The translations under genes were made by a program, and so were the position numbers. This document shows positions 1 through 8,553 of a stretch of 33,213 bases of DNA, piece after piece (the first letter of the stretch is position 1; each line of letters opens with the position of its first letter). The notes beneath the pieces are model-generated. The model saw nothing but the letters and a program-made list of their open reading frames with translations, had not been told where the DNA came from and did not search any database. Source of the stretch: Borrelia recurrentis A1 (GTDB lineage Bacteria; Spirochaetota; Spirochaetia; Borreliales; Borreliaceae); the NCBI RefSeq assembly GCF_000019705.1, contig NC_011253.1:1-33213 (forward strand), given 5' to 3'.

Positions 1-109
1 CATAATACACCATTCCTACAATAAATTTTATGAACAAAAATTATTATACTCAATATAATTACAAAGAAGTATTAAAGTTAATTTACCAAAAATTAACAAG
101 GATATTAAT

Positions 110-359
110 TTGAAACAACAACGTCAAATCTTTAATTCAGAGTCTAAAAAACAACATAAAAAATTTAATGATTACAAAATACTTAAATTTATCAAATCTA
201 ATTTAGAAAACGATAATCGTACTATAAAATCAGTGCGTAAAATTAATCAAAATACAAATTTATCTAAATATAAAATAAATAAATAAATATTTATCAGAAT
301 TAATGAATAAGGGCTTAATCACAAAAGAGAACCAAAGATTAGTGATTAATAAAGATTAA
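110..359 (+). pseudogene. Small winged-helix-like DNA-binding protein, frame broken by an AAAT repeat
   Basis: A TTG start at 110 with an AAGG-like site just upstream opens a 58-codon frame that stops at 286. Reading resumes in another frame to a stop at 357-359, with the segment YLSELMNKGLITKENQRL. Removing one 4-bp unit of the AAAT repeat at 273-288 joins both parts into one 81-residue basic protein. Its layout (helix around YKILKFIKSNL, a second helix pair, then LSELMNKGLI followed by a strand-like VIN) resembles a winged helix-turn-helix. Function is not recognised; a plasmid regulator or replication accessory is possible. It lies at the window edge, upstream of and opposite to the minus-strand genes. 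Confidence 0.45.
273..288. repeat. Tetranucleotide tandem repeat (AAAT)x4
   Basis: Four perfect AAAT units sit exactly where the reading frame of the small winged-helix-like gene breaks. One unit fewer restores the frame, so the tract could be a slipped-strand on/off switch or simply the lesion that killed the gene. Confidence 0.7.
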
Positions 360-374
360 TACCTAAGTACCATA

Positions 375-884
375 CTATGAAATTCCTAAATACTTTCCTA
401 AAGTCACAAACATTTGGACTACAAAATATGAAACAGCAAGTGTCGCAATAACTGTCAAAGACGAAATCAATTGACCCTTAAATCCTAACTTACCTTCAAT
501 AAATCCTAACTTACCTTCAATAAATCCTAACTTACTTTCAATAAAAGTTAACCTAGAATTAATTTGACCCACATCACTCTTAACAGCCTCTATCTTTGCA
601 TCTAGTTTATCCATTCTAGCACTAAGTCTACTCTCAACTCCATCTATCTTTTCATTTAAATCAATCTTGAGAATATTGATCTTATCATCTAAATAGTGAA
701 AATTATCCATCATTCTATCTTGAAGAAGATCAAACTTCTCTTCAAGAACATAATAACTTATAATATGACCATCAAATGGTATATTATGATAATCTTTTTT
801 AACTCTCTCAGATCTAATTGAACTCTTATTTATTGGATTATCATCAATTAATTGTTCTTTTGTTACAGCAACATCCATATTCAA
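375..884 (-). CDS. Coiled-coil protein with C-terminal membrane anchor, Bdr-like
   Basis: 169 residues. Residues about 45-135 form a long heptad coiled coil (LEEKFDLLQDRMMDN onward). It ends in a three-fold seven-residue repeat FIE(S/G)KLG, encoded by a 21-bp tandem repeat. Residues about 143-162 (LISSLTVIATLAVSYFVVQMF) are one hydrophobic segment near the C-terminus, so the protein is probably tail-anchored in the inner membrane. This architecture (soluble N-terminus, KID-rich coiled coil, terminal membrane segment) is shared with Borrelia Bdr proteins, but the N-terminus lacks the MVLNELVKAGIN motif of the two clear Bdr genes here. It is therefore a relative or analogue rather than a typical Bdr. 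The frame is intact; expression and function are unknown. Confidence 0.7.
   Translation of the reverse strand: MNMDVAVTKEQLIDDNPINKSSIRSERVKKDYHNIPFDGHIISYYVLEEKFDLLQDRMMDNFHYLDDKINILKIDLNEKIDGVESRLSARMDKLDAKIEAVKSDVGQINSRLTFIESKLGFIEGKLGFIEGKLGFKGQLISSLTVIATLAVSYFVVQMFVTLGKYLGIS
480..542. repeat. 21-bp tandem repeat x3 inside the coiled-coil gene
   Basis: Three consecutive 21-bp units at 480-500, 501-521 and 522-542, the third with one change, encode the FIE(S/G)KLG heptads on the minus strand. Because the unit is a multiple of 3 and of one heptad, copy-number change would lengthen the coiled coil without breaking the frame. Confidence 0.85.
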
Positions 885-1122
885 ACCTCTATTAATCTTT
901 AAACTCTATACATTCTAATTAATTGTAACATAATAAGCTTGAATTATTAATTGTAGCCACTTAAAAAATAATAAGACCAACAACAAAAGTTATTGATCTT
1001 ATTCAAGGGTATATTTATAGTAAAAATAATAAATTTTATTACTATAAATACAATTAACATTATACATCTTGTTAAAAAAATCAATAGATAAAATTGATTA
1101 TTGAAAATATTTTTTATTTTTT

Positions 1123-1406
1123 CTAGTCCAACATTCGAAAACCAATTGCATGCTCCTTCTCCTTTAACATTCTAACAAGTTTATCAGCATCCAAAACATC
1201 ACCATTAAATAATTATTGATAATTACGTGTCCTTTATTACTTCCTTCAATTTTTTGTATTCTATTAATTTCTTCTGCAATAATTCTTGCTTCAAGATTGC
1301 TAAAATTTTCATTAATTGGTGCTGGTGTTACTCTTACAAGCTCATTTTGACCAAATTCATTAGTCATAAGTCCTTCACCAGGCATAAATGTTGGCTTTGT
1401 AGTCAT
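1123..1406 (-). pseudogene. Phage tail-type protein remnant, frameshifted
   Basis: The ATG at 1406 opens an 80-residue frame starting MTTKPTFMPGEGLMTNEFG. After the segment GHVIINNY the frame is lost. A shift near 1210 restores an alternative ending, NGDVLDADKLVRMLKEKEH, to a stop at 1123-1125. The combined ending (INNYNGDVLDADKLVRMLKEK) looks like the C-terminus of phage tail proteins, often written as 'DxDKLVRxLxE'. The ATG overlaps the stop of the upstream frame as ATGA, typical of translationally coupled phage genes. Together with the upstream fragment it is probably a relic of a cp32-like prophage. The family assignment is inference. Confidence 0.45.
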
Positions 1407-1594
1407 AAATCATTAACACCACCAGCTTATACACTAAGATCATAACGACCATTATCATCAAATGCTAACTTTACTACTCTCTTATATAAAGAGCCTTTAA
1501 TTGGATGGTTTTCAACTTTATTACAATTACTTGTTACAAAGCCACCTGAATTACTAGAATTTTGATATTTATATTTAAAAGAAGCATACAAAAA
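1403..1594 (-). pseudogene. Decayed phage-type gene fragment
   Basis: A frame open from about 1594 reads YASFKYKYQNSSNSGG, continues through VVKLAFDDNGRYDLSV, meets TAA at 1427-1429, and then continues AGGVNDL to TGA at 1403-1405. That TGA overlaps the ATG of the next fragment. There is no start codon or ribosome site. The conserved-looking reading beyond the internal stop suggests a recently broken C-terminal piece of a phage structural gene. I cannot name the family. Confidence 0.35.
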
Positions 1595-1693
1595 TTAATT
1601 TGCATATATCAAAAAACACCTCACATTATATAAAGCTTAATAAATTGTAAACTAGTATTATTAACATACGCAACATTAAATATCAAAATATCA

Positions 1694-1969
1694 TCATTTA
1701 GCAATAATTTTAGAATTCAATTTCTTTGCAAATCGCGAACTCAAATTCTTAACTCTTAACTGAATTTTTTCATCTTTAAGTTTTTGCTCTTTCTCCTCAT
1801 ATTCAATCCAATCCTCAAAACTTTTATCCGATCCATATCTTCTTTGAAATTCTTTAAATTCACGATCCATTTTCTCTATATTAGCGTCAACCTGCTCTAT
1901 AAACGCTTCCATATCAATTTCTTCATCTCTAAAACCTTTCTTTTTTTTAGGAAATTTAATATCTTTCAT
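1694..1969 (-). CDS. Small charged hypothetical protein
   Basis: 91 residues from the ATG at 1969 (MKDIKFPKKKKGFRDEE). This start is preferred because AGAGGG lies about 10 bases upstream; the more upstream in-frame start has no such site. The protein is highly charged and mostly helical: a basic patch KKKK near the N-terminus, then acidic helices (EAFIEQVDANIEKMDREFK) and a basic C-terminus. It has no signal peptide or membrane segment. It sits among decayed phage-type genes on the same strand and may be a prophage accessory protein. Function is not recognised. Confidence 0.6.
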   Translation of the reverse strand: MKDIKFPKKKKGFRDEEIDMEAFIEQVDANIEKMDREFKEFQRRYGSDKSFEDWIEYEEKEQKLKDEKIQLRVKNLSSRFAKKLNSKIIAK

Positions 1970-2335
1970 AATAAAACAAAACCCTCTTAATAGTAACAAG
2001 ATACTATACTAGTATAACAAATTAACATGTTGTTAACATATTATACTTTTAATCTCTCTTAATTATCACTAAATTAATAAATTTAATCTAAAATAGCAAC
2101 AACTATTCATTAATATTTCAAATATTATAAAAAACAAAAATTCTAGTTGCACTTAGTTAGTTATGACAATAATTACTTGTTAACTAATTTATTGACGTTT
2201 AATTATGAGAATTATGATATAATACAGTATAATATTGTGTTATATATGCATATCAATTAAACTTCATAACTAATGGCCTTACTAGATTTTATACAAAATC
2301 ACTCTTTTAAGCAAAAATCATAAATTTAATAATAT
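1970..2335. other. Intergenic region with a 12-bp palindrome
   Basis: No coding sequence is supported. It holds the perfect palindrome TATACTAGTATA at 2005-2016, directly upstream of the minus-strand gene ending at 1694, at a place where a promoter or operator would be expected. It also holds a TTAACA-type dyad around 2021-2038 and long AT-rich runs near 2215-2245. No terminator hairpin with a U tract was seen. Confidence 0.4.
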
Positions 2336-3223
2336 TTAATTTATCTTTATCTTGTCTAAGACACCTTTAATTTCATTAGCTAAAGCTATAACAACACTAC
2401 ATTTGGCTTCAAAGTTTTCGAACTTTTCTTCAAAATATGGTTGAACTTTATACAGGTCAAAAATGCCAGTCGGAAATTCTGTATCTAATTCAATTATGAA
2501 AAACTCTGTGGCTATATCATTGTTGTAATCATTCACAAATTTTCGTATTACTCCTGTTATTAATTCTCTTTTAGATGATTCAAGTTTTTCCAATTTGGTT
2601 TTTTATAACTTTAAATCTTGTAGAGATAACATATCAAGTTTATTTTGTTTAGATTTTAAAGCTTCATATACATCTATGTAATATGCTTTAGCATAGTTCC
2701 GTGATTGTTCAATTATATTGTTTTTAAATTCATTCATAAATGATCTGCATCTTAATGCACCTTATGAATCATCAAAAGTAGAACCATTATCTATATTATA
2801 ATAAATATCTATAAAGGGTGCCATCAAATTAAGATCATATTCAAGAGCTAAGTAAAATTCATTTCTTAGTGTCACGTTTTCTGTATACAGGATATTCTTT
2901 GAAGCATCTTCAATTATAAACATGTTAAATATTTCATTGGGACTAGCCAATCTAGAGTCTACCAATTCAATAATTTGTGCAAATTCATCCCAACTTTTAC
3001 CATAATGTATTTTTAAAATATCTATTATCTTATTAGGAATCTCTCTTTTAATATCTGCAATTTCTTTTTCTTTCTGTTCTTTTTGCATATTTTTTTGTTT
3101 TGGAGTTGTATTACTACTAATAACAATGCCACCAGAAACATACTTTCTTGGGGAGCCACAAGATATCAGTAACAAATTTATTAAAATAAACATTATCGAT
3201 ATAATGAAATCTTTTTGTTTCAA
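2336..3223 (-). pseudogene. Surface lipoprotein gene interrupted by two in-frame TAA codons
   Basis: The TTG at 3223 is preceded by AAGGAGA and opens a lipoprotein leader with hydrophobic core SIMFILINLLLI and lipobox LLIS-C-G. The frame runs 153 residues to TAA at 2762-2764, then continues without loss of phase through MNEFKNNIIEQSRNYAKAYY to a second TAA near 2619. It then continues through LEKLESSKRELITGV to the true end at 2336. All three parts share one frame, giving a 296-codon gene with exactly two ochre codons and no indels. The body is helical and resembles the size and style of Borrelia plasmid lipoproteins, but I cannot assign a family. It is probably a recently inactivated outer-surface lipoprotein. 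Confidence 0.65.
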
Positions 3224-3479
3224 ATATTCTCCTTATCATAAAAATATCAATTTCTATTAAAAATTAAATTGATAAATTATTTCAAACTTTTAACTTATTA
3301 ACCACTAACACACACATTATAATATTTGAACATGGGTATGTCAAGTTTTATTTTGTATAATGTCGAATTATTGATTAAATATCCCAAACAATATGTTTTG
3401 CATATTTAAAATTATCATAAAATACAATGTTAATATGATTATTACCAATATATAAATAAAATCATTTCCCCCTACGGTT

Positions 3480-4090
3480 GTTTCACTTTTGCACATTTTA
3501 GGATACTATTTTTAATTTTATTAATCATAACCCAAAGATCTACTTTAGTCACTTCCTAAGTCAACTTAACATTAACTAAATAATTTATTTGCTCCAGAAT
3601 TATTTCTTGCTTGTAAGTCAACACTCTAGGTCCATCTGTATGAGCCACCACACCACCAGCATCTCAAAAATTGACTTCTACACCAGATTGTTTTGCTATA
3701 TCAACAACTTTTTTTACACTTTCAATTACAATCTCCACGCTAACCTTATCAGCCCCAACAGCACTAACACCAGCAACATCATCAGCAATACCAATATTGC
3801 CCTTTTGCAACACCAACCAATTTAGTTAAAGCCACAATTAACTGGTCAAAAACTTCATTTGCTTCTTTAATGGAACCCTTGACAACTCCAATTGTGTTCA
3901 CATCAGCATTCTTTGCACCAGAAATTTCACCTGCTAGCCCTTGCAACTTTTCATTAATCACTTCCAATCCTTTTTTTATCTTCTCAAAATATTCTACTAT
4001 CTTATCTCTCTTATACCCCGATTTCACCACACTAAATCCTAATGTATCTCCTATCTCACTCCCAAAAACACTAAAAATTCCTAAAACCAT
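3480..4090 (-). pseudogene. vlp: Vlp class B remnant
   Basis: From 4090 downward the translation VFGSEIGDTLGFSVVKS matches the class B Vlp start seen at 11410 ([17 protein letters not shown]). The frame holds for about 100 residues to near 3782. It then shifts and continues as a recognisable Vlp with internal stops: IESVKKVVDIAKQSGVEV, then AHTDGPRVL, then EVTKVDLWVMINKIKNS at about 3490-3545. The C-terminal third is missing and there is no lipoprotein leader. It is directly abutted upstream by a class A Vlp piece in the same orientation, so the pair is a recombination mosaic. Confidence 0.75.
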
Positions 4091-4625
4091 ACTACTGCAC
4101 TTGCGCTACTGCTGCTTTTGCCTCACTAACATTATCCCGCTTTTCAAACAACTTACCAATTGTCTTATACTGCTCTCCATCAGTCTTAGTAGAAACAGCT
4201 TTACATTCATTCTCTTTCAATACTACTACAATAATGACCTTTATTCCTAAATAAATATATATATTTACTTATGCTATTAAAATCTTCATGTAATACATCT
4301 TGTCTAAAAGCAGTAGCATTACCAATAATAATATTAACACTACCACTAGCTAGCTCCCAAAGCCGCTTCCTTTGCTCACTCCTCGATCTTACTTATCTTC
4401 CCAATAAATTTCTCTACATTCTCTTTCGCCCTAATATAATGCCCATATTCTCCTACAATTTTTCACAATCTCACTTTCAGTATCTTTATTGTATTCTCAA
4501 TCTCACTAAAATATGCTTCAATATCTACTCTTCTTAGTATCTGCCTTGATTCTCTAACGTCTCAGTAACCATATCCCCAAAATGACAAAAACGTCCAAAA
4601 ATCCTTCCCTTAAATTAACCATATA
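4091..4625 (-). pseudogene. vlp: Vlp class A remnant
   Basis: Read leftward from 4625, the DNA matches the class A Vlp N-terminus: NLREGFLDVFV, a shifted copy of GDM-TETL, IKADTKKS, then ENVEKFIGKISKIEE. After a gap it resumes as IIVVVLKENECKAVSTKTDG, then GKLFEKRDNVSEAKAA, ending abruptly at the class B remnant. Several frameshifts and stops make it non-coding. The gap between about 4271 and 4200 corresponds to a missing middle portion. Confidence 0.7.
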
Positions 4626-4867
4626 AAAATTAATGATTGATTTTATTCACACATATTATCAATGTGAAAATACAAAATCTATATCATTGAGCGTTTTATA
4701 TTTACATTACATAATGAGTCTTCTAAATTTAAGATTATACTTTCATACTATATTATATAAAACTATAGATGGTTATTTGATTTTTTCAAATGGCTAATAC
4801 ACCTCACAACAAGAATAATGATATTAATAAAAAAATAATATACAAAAATACATCTTTATTGCACACC

Positions 4868-4908
4868 ACAAAATAAAAGATACCAAGAGATTAACTCGCA
4901 GTATCTTT
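4868..4908 (-). terminator. Rho-independent terminator of the class D vlp
   Basis: An 11-bp imperfect stem (GATACYRCGAG-type arms at 4879-4889 and 4895-4905) with loop ATTAA is followed on the minus strand by a U-rich tail. It lies about 55 bp beyond the class D vlp stop and is nearly the same element as the terminator after the second Vsp (32013-32050). Confidence 0.8.
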
Positions 4909-4963
4909 CTTTTATAACTTTAACTTTATTTTTTTCATTTTATTATTTAGTTATATAGTGCTA

Positions 4964-5990
4964 TCAATTTCCACCACCAGAAACACTCTTTTCAGATGAT
5001 GAAGGAGTATCATTATTAATTTTTATTACATTCTTTACTTCCTTAAGTCCCAAATCAATTGTCTTTCTTATTGCTACAGTTAATGTATCTAATGCTTTAG
5101 TCACAACACTTACTATTGCTCTTTCTATCATTTTTTTTGCATCATTAGCATTGTTACCATTAGCAAATTTACCATTCTTAGCTATAGCTCTTAATGCTAT
5201 ACCTCCTGCAACTTCTGCATCTTTAGGAGCATTAACATTAGCATCTGCAATAGCGGCACTATGCTTAGCCAATTTAGCAGCATTACCACTATCTCTAACC
5301 ATAGCTTTTAATATATCAGCTCCTGTTACTGCTCCAACAGCCTTTGATGCATCAGTTGCTGATTTTTTATCATCCGCTCCAGATCCAGTAGTACCATCAA
5401 ACAATTTACCTGCACCATCATTATTCCTTGCAGTATTACCATCCTCAGCCTTTTTATCATCCCCAGCTTCAGCATTTCCTTCTTTTTCAAGTACCACTTC
5501 TACTATACCTTTAATTCCTTTCACTAAACTATCAATATCACCAACAGTACCACCAGCATTATTATCAGCTACATTTCCTATTAACTCACTAGCATTACCA
5601 ATAGCTTCACTTGCTTCCTTTGCTCCTCCAATTATCTTATCTAGTTTACTCTCAACCAATGTCTTCACTGCACTCTCAGTAGCTGCAGCATTCGGATTCT
5701 TTTCTGCCTTCATCTCACTAACAATTTTATTAAGCCCATCCTTTATCCCTTGCACAGTCTCCTGCACTGTCTTAAAATATTTCCCTACATCAGATTTCTT
5801 ACTCTCAACATTCAATCCCAATACAACTCCCTACTATATCCACAAAAAAAGTAAAAACATCCAAAAATTCATTACTCACTCTCACTCATTGAGTTTCAAA
5901 ACTTATTCTCAAAACTCCCTTTACCCTCTTCTACTACTCAACTATTACATCCTATCACTACTATCATTACCCATTAAGTATAATCTCTTT
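4964..5990 (-). pseudogene. vlp: Variable large protein class D, silent cassette with broken 5' end
   Basis: The body is an uninterrupted 285-codon frame from TTG 5821 to 4964, starting [19 protein letters not shown] and ending [12 protein letters not shown]. It has the usual Vlp pattern: helical conserved ends, an Ala/Gly/Asp-rich variable middle, [16 protein letters not shown] and [17 protein letters not shown] near the C-terminus. Upstream the leader is present but broken. A lipobox-like IVVIGCNS lies near 5955, with stops after it, and one extra T near 5827 shifts [16 protein letters not shown] out of the body frame. No promoter is seen. This is a typical silent archival copy; gene conversion could reuse the body. 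Confidence 0.8.
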
Positions 5991-6197
5991 AACTTTATCC
6001 TATTTATATGAACTAATAATCTTATTGTTAGTTCAATCTTTTAATGACATTTCAAGGTTGACATTTTTCCACAAAATTAATTTTATCAAAAAGACCATTT
6101 AATTTAAAATGGACAGCACCACATAGAAAAGGCATTATTACTTATAATCATTCCTTCCTCTATATAGGCACATCCAAATAAATTTATATTACACCAC

Positions 6198-6234
6198 ACT
6201 TGCTATTAATCATAATTTAAATTTAATAGCAAGT
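6198..6234. terminator. Long-stem hairpin downstream of the hybrid vlp
   Basis: A perfect 12-bp inverted repeat, ACTTGCTATTAA (6198-6209) and TTAATAGCAAGT (6223-6234), lies just beyond the vlp stop at 6257. The U tract is weak, so it may be an mRNA-stabilising hairpin or a weak terminator. Confidence 0.5.
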
Positions 6235-6256
6235 ATTGAACTTTAAATAAAGTAAA

Positions 6257-7109
6257 TTAAGATTTCTGATCAATTACTTTTTTGTTAACCTTACCAATCT
6301 CCATTCTAACTGTCCTTCTAATAATTAAACCAAGTGTATCTAATACCTTATTAACAGCCTCAGTTGCAGCTTCTTTAATTTTATTAGCATCGTTACTACT
6401 AAAATTCTTAGCATAAACAGCAAATTTACCATCTTTACTCATTGCTTTTAATGCAACAGCAGCTGCAAAGTCTGCATTAGTCTCTGCTCCAACACCAATA
6501 CCACTACTAGTCTTGCCAGTAATTAATTCTCCAGCCTTCTTATTACCACTCATATAACCTGATTCTGTTGAAACGTTAGATTTTCTTATCTTATCAATCA
6601 TTACCCATGGATCTGCTTTAGACACTTCTTCAGCAAGTTTAACGCCAGCTCCTTGTTGAGAACCAGCATGACCACCATTAAGAGCAGCAGGAGCAGCGGT
6701 TTGAGAAGAAGCAGCAACAGCATCACCAGCATCTCCTGTTGAAACATTGACACCTGAATTTTCAGCAAGTTCAACTATTTCTTTAATTCCTTCAATAATA
6801 GCCTTAACACTCTCTTCTATTAGAAACAATAGAAGACCAAGTAGCACTATTGCTTACTGCTCCAATATCAGTTTTATCATCACCAACAGCTTCAGACAAT
6901 TTTTTTACAGCAGCAATTAATTTGTCAAGAACTTCTGATGAATCACCTAATTTACTTTTTTTTACAGTTTCCAGTTGACTTTTTACCTTGTCAAAGTGTT
7001 CTTTTATCTTACTTCTCTTATCAGTAGACTTAATATCTGCCGTAACAAGCAAATCTTCTAACATATCACCAACAACATTCCCAACAAACCAAAAAATATC
7101 TTGAAAACC
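6257..7109 (-). pseudogene. vlp: Vlp class B body, frameshifted, fused behind a different lipoprotein
   Basis: Directly after the TGA that ends the upstream lipoprotein, the same frame reads GFQDIFWFVGNVVGDMLEDL, matching the class B Vlp motif [17 protein letters not shown]. It continues KRSKIKEHFDKVKSQLE to about 6830, where a frameshift occurs. The second frame carries EESVKAIIEGIKEIVELAEN, KADPWVMIDKIRKSN and the C-terminal EAVNKVLDTLGLIIRRTVRM to 6257. The early variable part is shorter than in the other class B copies. There is no leader of its own; the only leader, ribosome site and possible promoter belong to the upstream lipoprotein segment. Confidence 0.75.
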
Positions 7110-7526
7110 TCATCCTATTACTTTCCCTGTCTCCAATAACCCTGGAACTACAATTTGACCCGCATGTAACACTCCTGGCAATATCACTTGACCTGCTTGT
7201 ATTGCTCCCGGAACTATTACTTCCCCTAAATTTTGTCCCATCTGTAAAATTTCTTGTCCTAATTCTAATGTTCCTGATACTACTTCTTCTCCCATATTTA
7301 CTACTTTAGGACCTATTTCTTTTTCAACTTGTAACACTTCTTGTCCAAGTGTTAACGCTGAATCTAATAAAGCATCCTTACTCTCATCTGATAATTTATC
7401 TAATCCAAATATATTACTACCAGTATCCTTATGTTTATCTATAAATTTGCTTAAACTAAGCATACTGTCACTATTACACCCCATAAATAAATTAATTATT
7501 ATTAATAAACCTAATGGTTTTTTCAT
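7110..7526 (-). CDS. Lipoprotein with 11-residue amphipathic repeats, fused to a vlp
   Basis: 138 residues from the ATG at 7526, with GGAGG six bases upstream. The leader is MKKPLGLLIIINLFMGC with lipobox LFMG-C, so it is a predicted lipid-anchored envelope protein. Residues about 55-138 are built of repeating 11-residue units of the form xVIxPGxxxAG: EVIVPGAIQAG, QVILPGVLHAG, QIVVPGLLETG. They are preceded by degenerate units such as EILQMGQNLG. The 11-residue period is typical of amphipathic surface-binding helices. The frame ends at TGA (7110-7112) inside KVIG-stop-GFQ, and reads on in phase into a class B Vlp. I do not recognise the family. It may be the stub of a longer lipoprotein or a real short one. 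Confidence 0.65.
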   Translation of the reverse strand: MKKPLGLLIIINLFMGCNSDSMLSLSKFIDKHKDTGSNIFGLDKLSDESKDALLDSALTLGQEVLQVEKEIGPKVVNMGEEVVSGTLELGQEILQMGQNLGEVIVPGAIQAGQVILPGVLHAGQIVVPGLLETGKVIG

Positions 7527-7564
7527 TTAAACCTCCGTTCTTAATCTATATTTTTATAATATAA

Positions 7565-7592
7565 ATTATATATATATCACATATTTTCAAAA
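7565..7592 (-). promoter_or_regulatory. Candidate promoter of the 11-residue-repeat lipoprotein
   Basis: On the minus strand a TTTTGA/TTGAAA-like -35 box (7585-7592) and a perfect TATAAT (7565-7570) are separated by 14-16 bp, about 40 bp upstream of the ATG at 7526. A T-rich run precedes them. AT-rich background makes chance matches easy. Confidence 0.45.
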
Positions 7593-7748
7593 AAAGAAAA
7601 AATATTACTATTAAAAAGTAGTTAAAATAGAAAATAATACAATAAAGTTAATACATAAGTAATAAAAATAGTTATATATCTGTATTAGTCAAAAATTCTC
7701 AATGAAATCAAAATTTCAAAATTATTTACTCAAAACTGAATATATTAT

Positions 7749-8282
7749 TTAAATTAATGTCAAAAAAATTCCTACATTAAGGGTAATAATAGTACCAAAC
7801 ATCCAATTATGTAATCTAGATGTACTCTTAAATTCTGATATGGCCTTGCTAAGCTTAGTATCAATCTCCAACTTATTCATTTCTATATCTTTCCTCACAA
7901 ACTCTATATTATTATCAAGCTCACTGAATTTAATATCCATTTATTATCAAGTTCTTTAATATCTAATTTTAACTCATCCCTTACTTTATCTATCTTAGCA
8001 TTTAAATTACTTTCAATAGTATTTATCTTATTGTCAAGTTCTGCAAATTTAGTATCTATCTTATTATCAAATTCAGCTTTAAAGATATAATCTCAGCCTT
8101 TAAACTACGCTCTAACATTTCTAGTTTTATGTCAAAATTTTCTTTTAAATATTCAAGATCTTTAGTAGTAAGCTCTTTTTATAATACCTGTAAGATAAAT
8201 CAGTAGCAATGTCTCTATTTATGCCAGCTTTAACGAGTTCACTTAAAACCATTTCCTGCGTAATTAATGCTTGTGGATACAA
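7749..8282 (-). pseudogene. bdr: Broken bdr gene
   Basis: Starting at a TTG at 8282 (probably a mutated ATG), the frame reads LYPQALITQEMVLSELVKAGINRDIATDLSYRYYK, broken here into its MVLSELVKAGIN and DLSYRYYK landmarks. A one-base loss at the following codon shifts the frame. Later pieces are recognisable in different frames: ILERSLKAE-like, then NKIDKVRDELKLDIKEL. The C-terminal 63 codons from 7940 (DIKFSELDNNIEFVRKD) end in the membrane segment WMFGTIITLNVGIFLTLI. At least three indels are needed to explain it. It diverges from the replication cluster and is closely related to the intact bdr genes at 22527 and 25793. Confidence 0.85.
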
Positions 8283-8553
8283 TATAGAAAATCTCTTTAT
8301 TAATTATTATATAATAAGTTAACTTTTGAGTATATATAAATTCAATAATGATTATGAATTTTAATGCATTATTAAAACGAATGATATCCCATTTATAAAA
8401 TAAATATCACTAATTAATATTATACAAATAAATAGTTTATATTAAAAATTTATAAGAATTTATAAGAAAAAAATAGAAATTTAGATATTTACTTCTAGAT
8501 AAAAACCATGTACAATAAGATTGGAGGATAACCTATTTCAAAGGAGATTAGCA
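8283..8553. other. Divergent intergenic region, candidate replication origin
   Basis: This AT-rich gap separates leftward genes from the rightward replication cluster. It contains a stem-loop TTTTAAT-GCATT-ATTAAAA at 8359-8377, a tandem decamer at 8447-8466, a possible -10 TACAAT near 8510 and two AGGAG-type sites (8523-8527 and 8541-8546), the second placed correctly for the ATG at 8554. Borrelia plasmid origins are known to lie next to these clusters; placing this one here is inference. Confidence 0.45.
8447..8466. repeat. Tandem decamer AATTTATAAG x2
   Basis: Two perfect adjacent copies at 8447-8456 and 8457-8466, about 90 bp upstream of the first replication gene. The position suits a replication-protein iteron, but two copies of an AT-rich decamer is weak evidence. 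Confidence 0.5.

Noticed and set aside
5151-6011. Long plus-strand open frame antisense to the class D vlp
   Set aside because: It is the complement of an Ala/Gly/Ser-rich Vlp coding region, has no ribosome site, and mirrors codon structure of the real gene. Similar shadows occur at 17496-17987, 18979-19236 and 29947-30645.
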